Part shown: piece after piece, positions 9,586 to 18,380 of the stretch
Layout: each line of letters opens with the position of its first letter
Position numbering within the stretch: position 1 is the stretch's first letter
DNA from: an uncultured Lachnospiraceae bacterium
GTDB taxonomy: Bacteria; Bacillota; Clostridia; Lachnospirales; Lachnospiraceae
Assembly (NCBI GenBank): GCA_947632555.1
Contig: CANRPU010000009.1
Location: 46,059 to 110,058, forward strand
DNA: 64,000 nt
Direction: 5' to 3'
Notes under the pieces: generated by a model
Database searches by the model: none
What the model was told of the DNA's origin: nothing
Seen by the model: only the letters and a program-made list of their open reading frames with translations
Translations under genes and position numbers: made by a program

Positions 9586-10190
9586 GTTCCCTCATCCGGC
9601 CGCGTACCGGCCTTTTTGTTAAAACAGTTCATCGCCGCTTCTATCCCGTTTTTCAGTACCGCCCGAACGGCGTCGGCTCCTTCCTGTACCTCTTTGGCCA
9701 TTTCTTTCTTCTCGCCCGCGGAAAACCCGCTCAGCACATAGTCGGCCAGATCCCGGCCTGCCGGTTTCCCGCCTTCCGGTCTTTCTCCCACTCCCATCTT
9801 CAGACGCTGAAAATCCTCATGCCCAAGGTGCAGGATAATATTTTTCAGGCCATTGTGTCCGCCCGCGCTTCCTCTTTTGCGCAGGCGCAGCTGTCCCGCC
9901 GGGAGGGTGATATCATCGGAAATGACCAGCAGTTCTTCCGTTTCATCAATGCCGTAATAATCCACCAGCTCCCTCACGCTTTCACCGCTTAAGTTCATAT
10001 AAGTCTGCGGTTTTGCCAGAAGGACCTTCCGGCCGTCTATATATCCTTTTCCGATCACGGCCCGATGCTTCTTCTCCCGCAGCTGGATCTGTTCTTCTTC
10101 CGCTAACCGGTCTATGACAGCAAAGCCTATATTATGCCTTGTGTTCTCATATTCCCTTCCGGGATTTCCCAAGCCTACTATGATAAACAT
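9582..10190 (-). CDS. pth: Peptidyl-tRNA hydrolase
   Basis: This 202-residue cytosolic enzyme releases tRNA from peptidyl-tRNAs dropped by ribosomes. Family motifs are clear: IVGLGNPGREYENTRHNIGF at the N-terminus (with the catalytic His and the Asn of TRHN), KPQTYMNLSGESV, and SDDITLPAGQLRLRKRGSAG followed by GGHNGLKNI. The ATG is preceded by GGAGG. It overlaps mfd by 4 nt and is separated from spoVG by a bidirectional-looking hairpin terminator, so pth-mfd forms one operon. Confidence 0.97.
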   Translation of the reverse strand: MFIIVGLGNPGREYENTRHNIGFAVIDRLAEEEQIQLREKKHRAVIGKGYIDGRKVLLAKPQTYMNLSGESVRELVDYYGIDETEELLVISDDITLPAGQLRLRKRGSAGGHNGLKNIILHLGHEDFQRLKMGVGERPEGGKPAGRDLADYVLSGFSAGEKKEMAKEVQEGADAVRAVLKNGIEAAMNCFNKKAGTRPDEGT

Positions 10191-10280
10191 ATTTCCTCCA
10201 TTTTGCCATCGGCGGGGTCATTTGCCACGAATAAGGTCATTATACTCTGTGTGCCCCGGCGCTGGCAAGAAAAAGCCGAA

Positions 10281-10313
10281 AAAAGACGCCGCGTTTTTCA
10301 TGCGGCGTCTTTT
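10281..10313 (-). terminator. Terminator downstream of spoVG
   Basis: A 9-bp GC-rich stem (agacgccgc 10284-10292 / gcggcgtct 10302-10310) is flanked by A and T runs on both sides, so it can work in either direction. On the minus strand it would end spoVG transcripts. Confidence 0.85.
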
Positions 10314-10332
10314 AAGGTATTCCCCTTGTTGC

Positions 10333-10611
10333 TTATTCTTCCGCGTTCTGCGGTTCCGACAGGGCTTTGTCATAACTTTCCAGAATGATCCGCTGGATCG
10401 CTTCTCTGGTTTCCGAATTGATAGGGTGCGCGATATCCCTGTATTCACCGTCCGCCGCCTTCTTGCTGGGCATCGCGATGAACAGTCCCTTTTCCCCTTC
10501 GATCACCTTGATGTCATGCACTGCAAACTCATTGTCTATGGTAATCGACACAATAGCCTTCATCTTACCTTCCTTTGTGATTCTGCGGACACGAACATCT
10601 GTTATCTGCAT
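10333..10611 (-). CDS. spoVG: Septation/RNA-binding regulator SpoVG
   Basis: This is a 92-residue SpoVG. The family is known for site-specific nucleic-acid binding and for effects on sporulation, septation and virulence genes in Firmicutes. The N-terminus [19 protein letters not shown] and the region [20 protein letters not shown] followed by INSETR are nearly diagnostic. The ribosome-binding site is AAGGGGG. It follows glgD after 19 nt without a visible terminator, so it is probably transcribed with glgCD, and it ends at a strong hairpin. The link with glycogen genes is positional only. Confidence 0.96.
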   Translation of the reverse strand: MQITDVRVRRITKEGKMKAIVSITIDNEFAVHDIKVIEGEKGLFIAMPSKKAADGEYRDIAHPINSETREAIQRIILESYDKALSEPQNAEE

Positions 10612-10630
10612 TTCAAAACCCCCTTTCCTG

Positions 10631-11749
10631 TTAAATCACGTATCTGTCATCTCTTTCCACCACAATTTTAATCCCTTCCTCGCCTACCAGATAGGAGTTG
10701 GCTCTGATGGTGCTGCCACTCTCCACGATACAGTTCTCGATATGCGTGTTGTCCCCGATATATACGTCATTTAAAATAATGGAGTTCTTGATGGTACAGT
10801 TATTGCCGATATAACCCTTCTTAAATACTACGGAATCCTCCACCACGCCGTTCACGATACAGCCGCTGGAGATCAGGCTGTTCTTGATATGGGCGCCCAC
10901 ATTGTATTTCGCGGGAGGCAGATCATCCACCTTGGAATAGATATCCGGATATTGATGGAAAAAGTAGTTGCGCACCTCCGGCTTCAGGAAATCCATATTG
11001 GTTCCAAAATAATCTTCCACCGAAGCGATATTTCTCCAGTAGTCCTTTATCTTATATCCGTAGATCCGCTTAATGTCCTTATGGCGTATCAGGATGTCCC
11101 GGACGAAGTCATATCTGTCATCTTCCGCGCAGTGCTCCACCATCTCGATCAGCTGACGGCGGCGGATCACATAGATACCGCAGGAAACCGTGTTGGTCTT
11201 GGCCACAAGGGGCTTCTCCTCAAACTCCTCGATCCGGCAGTCCTCATTCATCTTGACGGTGCCGTAGCGGTCCATGCTCACGCCGGGATCCATGTCCTTG
11301 CAGACCACGGTAATATCCGCCTTCTTGTCGATGTGGTATTCCAGCACCTTGTTAAAATCCATCTTGTATACGCAGTCACCGGAAGCGATCACCACATAGG
11401 GCTCATGGCTCTTCTTTAAGAAATCCAGATTCTGATAGATAGCGTCCGCCGTGCCGCGATACCAGTTGTTGTTATCGGAGGTCACGGTAGGCGTCAGTAC
11501 ATAGAGCCCGCCCTGCTTACGTCCGAAATCCCACCATTTGGAGGAATTTAAGTGCTCGTTCAGGCTCCCTGAATTATACTGGGTAAACACGGCCACCTTC
11601 TGGATCCGGGAATTGGACATATTGCTAAGCGCGAAGTCAATGCTGCGGTAACTGCCGGCTACGGGCATCGCGCTGGTCGCGCGTTTCTGGGACAATTCTT
11701 TCATACGGTGATTGTTGCCGCCTGCTAAAATAATTCCGATTGCTCTCAC
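10631..11749 (-). CDS. glgD: Glucose-1-phosphate adenylyltransferase, GlgD subunit
   Basis: This 372-residue paralogue of ADP-glucose pyrophosphorylase is the non-catalytic or weakly catalytic partner of GlgC in Firmicutes. In characterised systems the GlgC/GlgD complex is more active than GlgC alone. The N-terminal nucleotidyltransferase fold begins [19 protein letters not shown], where the usual Gly-rich GxGxRL pattern of GlgC is altered. The C-terminal third is a left-handed beta-helix with hexapeptide repeats (around [18 protein letters not shown]). It lies 2 nt behind glgC in the same operon. The degenerate N-terminal loop supports a regulatory rather than catalytic role. Confidence 0.94.
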   Translation of the reverse strand: MRAIGIILAGGNNHRMKELSQKRATSAMPVAGSYRSIDFALSNMSNSRIQKVAVFTQYNSGSLNEHLNSSKWWDFGRKQGGLYVLTPTVTSDNNNWYRGTADAIYQNLDFLKKSHEPYVVIASGDCVYKMDFNKVLEYHIDKKADITVVCKDMDPGVSMDRYGTVKMNEDCRIEEFEEKPLVAKTNTVSCGIYVIRRRQLIEMVEHCAEDDRYDFVRDILIRHKDIKRIYGYKIKDYWRNIASVEDYFGTNMDFLKPEVRNYFFHQYPDIYSKVDDLPPAKYNVGAHIKNSLISSGCIVNGVVEDSVVFKKGYIGNNCTIKNSIILNDVYIGDNTHIENCIVESGSTIRANSYLVGEEGIKIVVERDDRYVI

Positions 11750-11751
11750 TG

Positions 11752-13020
11752 TTATTCACCTGCCTTAATTAAAGATTTTCCGCTCGCGAGAATGGAATCC
11801 TCATAGTCTTCCGGCGTGGTAACACCGGAGATGACCGTATTCTTTCCGACCTTCACGCCACTGGGGATAACGCTTTTCTCGCCCACGGTCACAAGTCCGC
11901 TGTTGTAAATATGGGGAGCCGTTTCATTGGGCGCCTCTTCTCCCACGCCCAGCTGCACACCGTCGGAAATAGTTACATTTTCAGCGATGATCGCCTTATT
12001 GATCTCACAGCCTCCCTGAATACAGGTATTGTTCATAATGATGGAATCCCGTACCACCGTATCCTTGCCGATGGTCACGCCGCAGCCGATAACGGAATTG
12101 TACACCTTGCCGTAGATATCCGTACCCTCCCCGATGATGCTGCGTTCGATCACGCTGTCCTGGGAAATGTACTGGGGCGGAAGGCTCTCGCTCTTGGTAT
12201 AGATCTTCCAGTACTCTTCATAAAGGTTAAATTCCGGAACGATATCGATCAGTTCCATATTGGCTTCCCAGTAGGAGCTTAAAGTTCCCACATCCTTCCA
12301 GTAACCGTTAAACTCATACGCGTACAAAGGCTGTCCTTTTTCATGGCAGTAGGGGATCACATGCTTGCCAAAATCCAGCGCGGGCTGTTCCGCCATGGCG
12401 ATCAAAGACTCCTTTAAGGTCTTCCAGTTGAATATGTAAATACCCATGCTGGCCAGATTGCTCCTAGGATTGGCGGGTTTCTCCTCAAAATCCTGAATCC
12501 TGCGGTTCTCATCCGTAATGATAATACCGAAACGGCTGGCTTCTTCAATGGGAACGGGCATAACAGCGATGGTCACTGCCGCATTGTTGGCTTTGTGGAA
12601 GTCCAGCATGACCTCGTAATCCATCTTGTAAATATGATCTCCCGAAAGGATCAGCACGTACTCCGGATTGAAGCTCTCCATATAATCAATATTCTGGTAA
12701 ATGGCATTCGCCGTGCCGGTATACCACTCGCTGTTGGAGCTCTTCTCATAGGGCGGCAGTACGGAAACTCCTCCTATGTTCCGGTCCAGATCCCAGGGAA
12801 TACCGATTCCGATATGCGTATTCAGCCTGAGAGGCTGATACTGCGTCAGAACGCCTACGGTATCCACTCCCGAGTTGATGCAGTTGCTCAGGGGAAAATC
12901 AATGATACGATACTTTCCCCCAAAGGAAACCGCCGGTTTTGCTACTTTGGATGTCAGGACGCCCAGGCGGCTTCCCTGACCGCCGGCCAGTAACATGGCA
13001 ATCATTTCTTTTTTAATCAT
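11752..13020 (-). CDS. glgC: Glucose-1-phosphate adenylyltransferase GlgC
   Basis: This 422-residue enzyme makes ADP-glucose from ATP and glucose-1-phosphate, the committed step of bacterial glycogen synthesis. Motifs include [16 protein letters not shown] (nucleotide-binding loop), [43 protein letters not shown] and FEEKP, followed by a C-terminal hexapeptide-repeat beta-helix. The start codon was placed at MIKKEM because GAGGTGAT precedes it; a longer in-frame start would not be conserved. It heads a glgC-glgD(-spoVG) operon with a sigma-A-like promoter upstream. Glycogen synthase and branching enzyme are not in this window. Confidence 0.96.
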   Translation of the reverse strand: MIKKEMIAMLLAGGQGSRLGVLTSKVAKPAVSFGGKYRIIDFPLSNCINSGVDTVGVLTQYQPLRLNTHIGIGIPWDLDRNIGGVSVLPPYEKSSNSEWYTGTANAIYQNIDYMESFNPEYVLILSGDHIYKMDYEVMLDFHKANNAAVTIAVMPVPIEEASRFGIIITDENRRIQDFEEKPANPRSNLASMGIYIFNWKTLKESLIAMAEQPALDFGKHVIPYCHEKGQPLYAYEFNGYWKDVGTLSSYWEANMELIDIVPEFNLYEEYWKIYTKSESLPPQYISQDSVIERSIIGEGTDIYGKVYNSVIGCGVTIGKDTVVRDSIIMNNTCIQGGCEINKAIIAENVTISDGVQLGVGEEAPNETAPHIYNSGLVTVGEKSVIPSGVKVGKNTVISGVTTPEDYEDSILASGKSLIKAGE

Positions 13021-13067
13021 ACTATCACCTCTTAACAACTAGTCATTGCAGTACTATGCTTTTTCCC

Positions 13068-13096
13068 ATTATACCACACCACTTTAAAGAGGTAAA
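13068..13096 (-). promoter_or_regulatory. Sigma-A-type promoter of glgCD
   Basis: Minus-strand TTTACC (plus 13091-13096) and TATAAT (plus 13068-13073) are spaced by 17 nt, about 48 nt upstream of the glgC start. Confidence 0.65.
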
Positions 13097-13295
13097 TGGT
13101 TATGGGAAAAAAATTATGACTTTTTTACTATTTTTATGTGCATTGTTTGCAATTTATCTAATTTTCCCTTTCATTTTTTGTGTATTTTGACAATTTCCCG
13201 GAAAGTGTGCTTCTCTTTTTTCGTCATATTGCGTCCGTGAGATCACTGCCTGGGACGCGCGCCGCGAATATTTTTCTTTTCGGGTCATTTACCAT

Positions 13296-13324
13296 TTGTT
13301 TTTTCTTCCGCAAGTGCGTATAAT
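13296..13324 (+). promoter_or_regulatory. Sigma-A-type promoter of murC
   Basis: TTGTTT (13296-13301), 17-nt spacer, perfect TATAAT (13319-13324), 39 nt upstream of the murC ATG. Confidence 0.65.
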
Positions 13325-13363
13325 ATAAATGCATATATCATTATAAAAACAGGAAGCGGCATT

Positions 13364-14743
13364 ATGTATCAGATTGATTTTCAACATCCGGCACACATTT
13401 ATTTTGTGGGTATCGGCGGCATCAGCATGAGCGGCCTGGCCGAAATCCTAAAAGAAGCAGGCTTTCGGGTAAGCGGTTCCGACAGGCAGAGATCCGCTCT
13501 TACCGAAGCGCTGGAAGCAAAGGGCATCACCGTATTTTACGGGCAGCGCGGGTCAAACATCACTCCCGATATCGACTGCGCCGTTTTTACCAGCGCCATT
13601 CATCCCGACAATCCCGAATATATCGCGGTGGCCGAGGCCGGCATCCCCAGTCTGACCAGAGCGGAGCTTTTGGGACAGTTGATGCGCAATTACCGGATGC
13701 CCATAGCCGTCAGCGGTACCCACGGCAAGACCACGACCACTTCCATGATCTCCGAGATCCTCCTGCGGGCGGATCTGGACCCTACGCTTTCCATCGGCGG
13801 TATCTTAAAAACCATCGGCGGAAATATCCGTGTCGGGCACTCCGACTGCTTTGTAACGGAGGCCTGCGAATATACCAACAGCTTTCTGAGCCTGTTCCCC
13901 CGTATCGGGATCATCCTTAATATAGAAGAAGACCATCTGGACTTTTTTCAGGATATAGACGATATCCGCAGTTCTTTCCACAGATTCGCGCGGCTGATCC
14001 CCGAGGACGGCGCGCTGATCATAAACGGTGAGATCGACAGGCTCTCAGAGATCACCGAAGGTCTGTCCTGCCCCATCGTCACATTCGGTCCGGACAAAAA
14101 CAGCGATTATCATCCGGAAAACATTTCTTACGACAATATGGGCTGTCCCACTTTCAGCCTGTGCTCGCCAAAGCGCGGGAGCAGAGAAATTTCTCTTTCC
14201 GTTCCGGGAGCGCACAATATCCTTAACGCGCTGGCGGCCATAGCCCTGGCGGATCTGCTGGACATTGATCCTTCTGTGAGCGCCGCGGCGGTAAGCGACT
14301 TTTCCGGTACCGAAAGACGGTTTGAATACAAAGGCCGTATCGGCGGTGTCACTATAATAGATGATTATGCGCATCATCCCACGGAAATTACCGCGACTTT
14401 GCAAGCGGCCTTAAAATGTCCCCACAACAGGATCTGGTGCGTGTTCCAGCCCCATACCTATTCCCGGACCAAAGCCTTTTTACAGGATTTCGCCAAAGCG
14501 CTCTCTCTTGCCGACAAGGTGGTCCTGGCCGATATTTACGCCTCCAGGGAAACGGACACACTGGGAATCAGTTCCCGCACCCTGCTGGCCGAGCTGCGAA
14601 AACTGGGCTGTGACTGCTATTATTTTCCCTCCTTTGATGAGATAGAAAATTTTTTACTGCAAAATTGTATCAACGGTGACCTGTTGATAACTATGGGTGC
14701 CGGAGATGTGCTTAAAATCGGTGAAAATCTGCTTGGCATATAG
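13364..14743 (+). CDS. murC: UDP-N-acetylmuramate--L-alanine ligase MurC
   Basis: This 459-residue cytoplasmic Mur ligase adds L-Ala to UDP-MurNAc, the first peptide step of peptidoglycan synthesis. The N-terminal Rossmann motif FVGIGGISMSGLAEIL and the ATP-binding loop SGTHGKTTTTSMI are clear. Also visible are the central-domain Glu/His region TEACEYTNSFLSL and EEDHLDFF, and the C-terminal DDYAHHPTEI motif. The ATG is preceded by AGGAAG. The gene ends 1 nt before a region of DnaA-box-like repeats, whose inverted pair could also act as its terminator. No other mur genes are nearby. Confidence 0.97.
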   Translation: MYQIDFQHPAHIYFVGIGGISMSGLAEILKEAGFRVSGSDRQRSALTEALEAKGITVFYGQRGSNITPDIDCAVFTSAIHPDNPEYIAVAEAGIPSLTRAELLGQLMRNYRMPIAVSGTHGKTTTTSMISEILLRADLDPTLSIGGILKTIGGNIRVGHSDCFVTEACEYTNSFLSLFPRIGIILNIEEDHLDFFQDIDDIRSSFHRFARLIPEDGALIINGEIDRLSEITEGLSCPIVTFGPDKNSDYHPENISYDNMGCPTFSLCSPKRGSREISLSVPGAHNILNALAAIALADLLDIDPSVSAAAVSDFSGTERRFEYKGRIGGVTIIDDYAHHPTEITATLQAALKCPHNRIWCVFQPHTYSRTKAFLQDFAKALSLADKVVLADIYASRETDTLGISSRTLLAELRKLGCDCYYFPSFDEIENFLLQNCINGDLLITMGAGDVLKIGENLLGI

Positions 14744-14878
14744 TTTTCCACAATATCCACAATTTTTTGGCGATTCCGCCCTTTCAAAATTGTGGATATT
14801 TTTATTTTTTTCGTGGATATCAAAGCCTTGCAAAAAGCCCCGTTTTTTCGTTCATCCACATTTTCCACAATATCCACA
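14744..14878 (+). promoter_or_regulatory. Cluster of seven DnaA-box-like 9-mers
   Basis: Seven sites match the DnaA box TTATCCACA in eight or, for some, seven of nine positions: ttttccaca 14744, atatccaca 14753, reverse atatccaca 14791-14799, reverse atatccacg 14812-14820, tcatccaca 14852, ttttccaca 14861, atatccaca 14870. The first two and last two form an identical tandem pair. Boxes at 14753 and 14791 lie in a 14-bp perfect inverted repeat followed by T runs, so this part may also terminate murC. The cluster sits upstream of the dnaD-like and dnaI-like genes, which suggests DnaA-dependent control, DnaA titration or an unwinding region. None of these is proved by sequence alone. Confidence 0.6.
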
Positions 14879-14929
14879 AAAGCCCGCGGTTCCAGTGTTT
14901 ACAAGGTTTTTCGGCAGAATGCCTATTCC

Positions 14930-14968
14930 TTTTTACAAAAGGATGTGCTATACTTGTCCTTGTAAAAA
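14930..14968 (+). promoter_or_regulatory. Promoter/operator-like inverted repeat before the dnaD-like gene
   Basis: A TATACT -10-like hexamer (14950-14955) is framed by an imperfect inverted repeat (tttttacaaaagga / tccttgtaaaaa). The -35 region is weak. The arrangement suggests a regulated promoter for the dnaD-dnaI-like operon. Confidence 0.4.
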
Positions 14969-15012
14969 AACCGGGGCCGGATAAGCGCCGGTATGGGAAC
15001 AGGTGTGAGAAC

Positions 15013-16044
15013 ATGGGGAATTTTTTAATCTATCGTGACAACTGCGTAGAGGCTACTGTTTTGTCCAATAAATTCATCGACGAATACATGAAGGATGCCA
15101 ATGACGCTCAGATCAAGGTATATCTTTATCTGCTGCGCATGATGGGCGCCGGCCGTTCTACCAGCGTATCCGAGATCGCGGACAAGTTTAACCATACGGA
15201 AAAGGACGTGATGCGGGCTCTGAAATACTGGGAGAAGATGCAGCTTCTGTCTTTGGATTTTGACGAGTCCAGGACCCTTACCGGCATCCATCTTCGGGAG
15301 CTCTGCGGCGATGAGAACCGGGATCCCCAGGCTGTGCCTGCCCCTGTTGTTTCCATCGTGCCCAGGCAGGAGGAGAATCCTTACGCCAAGCCCGCGTATT
15401 CCGCGGAGGATCTGCGTGGCTTTAAGGGAAATCCTTCCTCTTCCCAGCTTTTGTTTGTGGCGGAATCCTATATCGGCCGCCCTCTCACCGTCAGTGAACT
15501 GAAATCCATCTTATATTTTTCGGATTGCCTGCACTTTTCGGACGATCTGATCGACTACCTGATCCAATACTGTGTGGACAGAGGCAAGAAGGATTTTAAA
15601 TATATTGAGGCGGTGGCCCTCAACTGGGCCCAGTCCGGCATCACAACGCCCAAGCAGGCTGAAAAGTTCGCGGCCCGTTACGACAAATCGGTGTATACCA
15701 TCATGAAGGAGCTGGGCAAAAACAGCGTTCCCACCTCCAAAGAGCTGGAATATATCAATCGCTGGATCAAAGAATACGGCTTTTCCGCAGACATTATCTC
15801 GGAAGCCTGTGAACGTACCGTTATGGCTACCGACAGCCATCGTTTTGAATACGCGGAAGGTATTTTAAGCAGCTGGAAAAAGGAAAACGTACACCGCAAG
15901 TCGGATATCCAGCGGATCGACGAGCTTTATCAGAAGCGCCGCCAGACCAGGAATGCCCCCTCGCCCGCGGTTAACCGCTTCAATCAGTTTTCCCAGAGGG
16001 ATTATGATTTTGAAGAGCTGGAAGCCAAACTGCTCAGTAAATAA
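15013..16044 (+). CDS. DnaD-like replication initiation protein
   Basis: This is a 343-residue DnaD/DnaB-type primosomal protein of low-GC Gram-positives, thought to remodel DNA and help load the replicative helicase. An N-terminal winged-helix region (about residues 20-95, with IKVYLYLLRMMGAG and SVSEIADKFNHTEKDV) is followed by two DnaD-type C-terminal domains. Each carries the YxxxIxxxW-like motif (KYIEAVALNW and EYAEGILSSW). A charged tail follows. The ATG at MGNFLIYRD was chosen because longer in-frame starts run through the repeat-rich intergenic DNA. It lies 11 nt before the helicase-loader gene, which supports a shared role in helicase loading. Confidence 0.88.
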   Translation: MGNFLIYRDNCVEATVLSNKFIDEYMKDANDAQIKVYLYLLRMMGAGRSTSVSEIADKFNHTEKDVMRALKYWEKMQLLSLDFDESRTLTGIHLRELCGDENRDPQAVPAPVVSIVPRQEENPYAKPAYSAEDLRGFKGNPSSSQLLFVAESYIGRPLTVSELKSILYFSDCLHFSDDLIDYLIQYCVDRGKKDFKYIEAVALNWAQSGITTPKQAEKFAARYDKSVYTIMKELGKNSVPTSKELEYINRWIKEYGFSADIISEACERTVMATDSHRFEYAEGILSSWKKENVHRKSDIQRIDELYQKRRQTRNAPSPAVNRFNQFSQRDYDFEELEAKLLSK

Positions 16045-16055
16045 AGGAGATCACC

Positions 16056-17027
16056 GTGAGTTTGACCAACGCCCAATACGATGCCATACAGCGTGAATAT
16101 GATGCCCGCCAGTTAAAAAACCGCCGGCTTTTGGAAACCCGCCGGGCCGAAGTGTTTCGCGCGTGTCCGGCCTATGAAGAGGCTTCCGATCAGGTTGCCT
16201 CTCTTTCCGTCGCGTACGGGAAACGGCTTCTGGACGGCGAGGAAGGGGCTTTGTCCGCCTATCGGCAGGAACTGGCCGGGCTTTTGGCCAGAAAAGAAGC
16301 GCTGCTCGTCCAGGCAGGCTTCCCCGCCGACTATCTGGAACCCTCTTATGACTGTCCGGAATGCCGGGATACCGGTTACGTGAACGGCCGGCGCTGCCGC
16401 TGTTACGAGCGCCGGGTGATCCGCGCGCTGTACGCGCAGAGTAATCTGCAGGAGCTTCTTTCCGCGGAAAATTTTTCCACCCTTTCTTATGACTATTATA
16501 AAGACGGAGATCTGGCCAACTTTAAAAAGGCCGTGGAAACCAGCCTCTCCTTTATCAAAAATTTCCGGGAGGAATATCGGAATCTGCTCTTTTACGGAGA
16601 GGTGGGCACCGGAAAAACCTTTCTTTCCAACTGTATCGCCTGTGAAATGCTCAACCAGGGGTATTCCGTCATTTATTTTTCCGCCTCCGGCTTTTTTAAT
16701 CTTCTTTCCCGCTATTCTTTTGACGCGGAAAACAAAGAAATGCTTTACAAAACCTACGAAGACTTATACAATTGTGATTTGGTGATCGTGGATGACCTGG
16801 GCACGGAACTTTCCAACGCTTTTACCAATTCCCAGTTTTTTTCTTTTATCAGCGAAAGGCTGCTGCGCAAAAAGTCCATGCTGATCTCTACCAATTTAAA
16901 TCTGGAAGAGATAAAGGCCCGCTATTCCGAGCGTATTTTTTCCCGATTGACCAGTAATTTTATTTTCCGTAAGTTTTCCGGCCCCGATATCAGGGCCTGC
17001 AAAAATATATCATATACCGTTTATTAG
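16056..17027 (+). CDS. DnaI/DnaC-like helicase loader ATPase
   Basis: This 323-residue AAA+ protein probably loads the replicative helicase DnaB. An N-terminal zinc-binding segment (CPECRDTGYVNGRRCRC, about residues 107-123) is typical of DnaI-type loaders. It is followed by an ATPase with Walker A GEVGTGKT near residue 181 and Walker B LVIVDDLGTE near 245. The start is GTG, preceded by AAGGAGAT. It directly follows the DnaD-like gene, forming a helicase-loading pair; the helicase itself (dnaB) is at about 57 kb in this window. Confidence 0.92.
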   Translation: MSLTNAQYDAIQREYDARQLKNRRLLETRRAEVFRACPAYEEASDQVASLSVAYGKRLLDGEEGALSAYRQELAGLLARKEALLVQAGFPADYLEPSYDCPECRDTGYVNGRRCRCYERRVIRALYAQSNLQELLSAENFSTLSYDYYKDGDLANFKKAVETSLSFIKNFREEYRNLLFYGEVGTGKTFLSNCIACEMLNQGYSVIYFSASGFFNLLSRYSFDAENKEMLYKTYEDLYNCDLVIVDDLGTELSNAFTNSQFFSFISERLLRKKSMLISTNLNLEEIKARYSERIFSRLTSNFIFRKFSGPDIRACKNISYTVY

Positions 17028-17048
17028 AGAAAGCGAGGACTTGGTTTC

Positions 17049-18236
17049 ATGGCTAATCGTGAAGAGAAACGCAATCTGGAAACTATCCCTGTAGGCACTC
17101 TGGGCATGATCGCCCTGGAAGGCTGCCTTCCGCTGGGAAAACAAATCGACCAATATCTGGTAAAATGGAGAACCGAACGGGAAAACGAGCATAAGAACAG
17201 CCTTGCCTTTTCGGGTTATCAGCGCCCCTCCTATCTGATCGGCGCCAAGGTACCCCGTTTTGGTTCCGGCGAAGCAAAGGGCATGATCCTGGAATCCGTG
17301 CGCGGCTGCGATCTGTATCTTCTGGTAGACGTGGCCAACTACAGCCTGACCTATTCCCTGTGCGGTCACGAAAACCACATGTCCCCGGATGACCACTATC
17401 AGGATCTGAAACGGATCATCGCGGCGGTAGGCGGTAAGGCCAGAAGGATCACCGTTATCATGCCGTTCCTTTACGAAAGCCGTCAGCATAAAAGAACCGC
17501 GCGCGAATCCCTGGACTGCGCGCTGGCACTGCAGGAGCTGGTCCACATGGGCGTGGACAATATCATCACCTTTGACGCGCACGACCCCAGAGTGCAGAAC
17601 GCCATCCCGCTGCACGGCTTTGAAACCGTACAGCCCGCCTATCAGTTCATCAAAGGCCTGCTGCGCCATGTCAATGACTTACAGATAGACTCCGGCCATA
17701 TGATGGTCATCAGCCCGGACGAAGGCGGTATGTCCAGAGCCATTTATATCGCCAATGTACTGGGGCTGGATATGGGCATGTTCTATAAACGCCGGGACTA
17801 TACGCGGGTAGTAAACGGACGCAATCCCATTGTAGCCCACGAGTTTCTGGGCTCCAGCGTGGAAGGCAAGGATATGATCATCATTGACGATATGATCTCT
17901 TCCGGTGAAAGCGTACTGGAGGTAGCGGCTGCCCTGAAGGAGCGAAAGGCCAAAAACATCTTTGTCTTCGCTACGTTCGGCCTGTTTACCAACGGACTGG
18001 ACAAGTTTGACCAGGCCGCCAAAGCGGGCACCATCACCAAGGTGCTGACCACCAATCTGATCTACCAGACACCGGAACTGCTGGAACGCGACTGGTATAT
18101 CAACTGCGATATGAGCAAGTATATCGCGTACATCATTGATACTTTAAATCACGATTCCTCCATCAGCGATCTGTTAAATCCCAATGAGAGGATCCAGAAT
18201 ATCGTGGCAAAATACCGTACGGGTGAGCTGCAGTAA
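17049..18236 (+). CDS. prs: Ribose-phosphate pyrophosphokinase, long form
   Basis: This PRPP synthetase-type enzyme would make PRPP from ribose-5-phosphate and ATP for nucleotide, NAD and His/Trp synthesis. The 395 residues exceed classical Prs (about 315), with an extended N-terminus and insertions. The catalytic-flap region is recognisable as RRITVIMPFLYESRQHKR, the metal and ribose-phosphate site as ITFDAHDPRVQNA, and the PRPP loop as IIIDDMISSGESV near residues 277-290, where classical Prs reads DDxxDTAGT. The divergence could mean altered regulation or a distinct clade. It follows the helicase loader after 21 nt and ends at a strong terminator. Confidence 0.88.
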   Translation: MANREEKRNLETIPVGTLGMIALEGCLPLGKQIDQYLVKWRTERENEHKNSLAFSGYQRPSYLIGAKVPRFGSGEAKGMILESVRGCDLYLLVDVANYSLTYSLCGHENHMSPDDHYQDLKRIIAAVGGKARRITVIMPFLYESRQHKRTARESLDCALALQELVHMGVDNIITFDAHDPRVQNAIPLHGFETVQPAYQFIKGLLRHVNDLQIDSGHMMVISPDEGGMSRAIYIANVLGLDMGMFYKRRDYTRVVNGRNPIVAHEFLGSSVEGKDMIIIDDMISSGESVLEVAAALKERKAKNIFVFATFGLFTNGLDKFDQAAKAGTITKVLTTNLIYQTPELLERDWYINCDMSKYIAYIIDTLNHDSSISDLLNPNERIQNIVAKYRTGELQ

Positions 18237-18261
18237 CATCAAAAGGGAAAAAATATCCGGC

Positions 18262-18293
18262 AAAAAAGAGCGGTTGCTTTCCGCTCTTTTTTA
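18262..18293 (+). terminator. Terminator of prs
   Basis: A 12-bp stem (aaaaaagagcgg / ccgctctttttt) with a short loop ttgctt is followed by T residues. Confidence 0.85.
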
Positions 18294-18309
18294 TGTTATG
18301 CTATTGCCT

Positions 18310-18375
18310 GCGGTGAGTTCGAAACCATCCTCACCGAACCGCCTTTCGGCGGCTAAAAAACAAAACTAAGGAGAA
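18310..18375 (+). promoter_or_regulatory. Candidate preQ1 riboswitch upstream of queT
   Basis: Two hairpins (ggtgag/ctcacc at 18312-18335; ccgcc/ggcgg at 18339-18352) are followed by an A-rich strand ending aaaactaaggag. That end includes the ribosome-binding site. A short-stem-plus-A-rich-tail layout directly before queT fits a preQ1-sensing element acting on translation. I cannot assign it to class I, II or III by eye. Confidence 0.5.
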
Positions 18376-18380
18376 TCCAA

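Larger units (their letters stand above)
13021..13363. other. AT-rich divergent intergenic region glgC/murC
   Basis: About 340 bp without a gene separates divergent glgC and murC. It holds one good promoter on each strand near the gene-proximal ends. The middle, about 13100-13200, is AT-rich with T runs, consistent with UP-element-like or curved DNA. No other hairpin or ORF with a ribosome-binding site was found. Confidence 0.6.
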
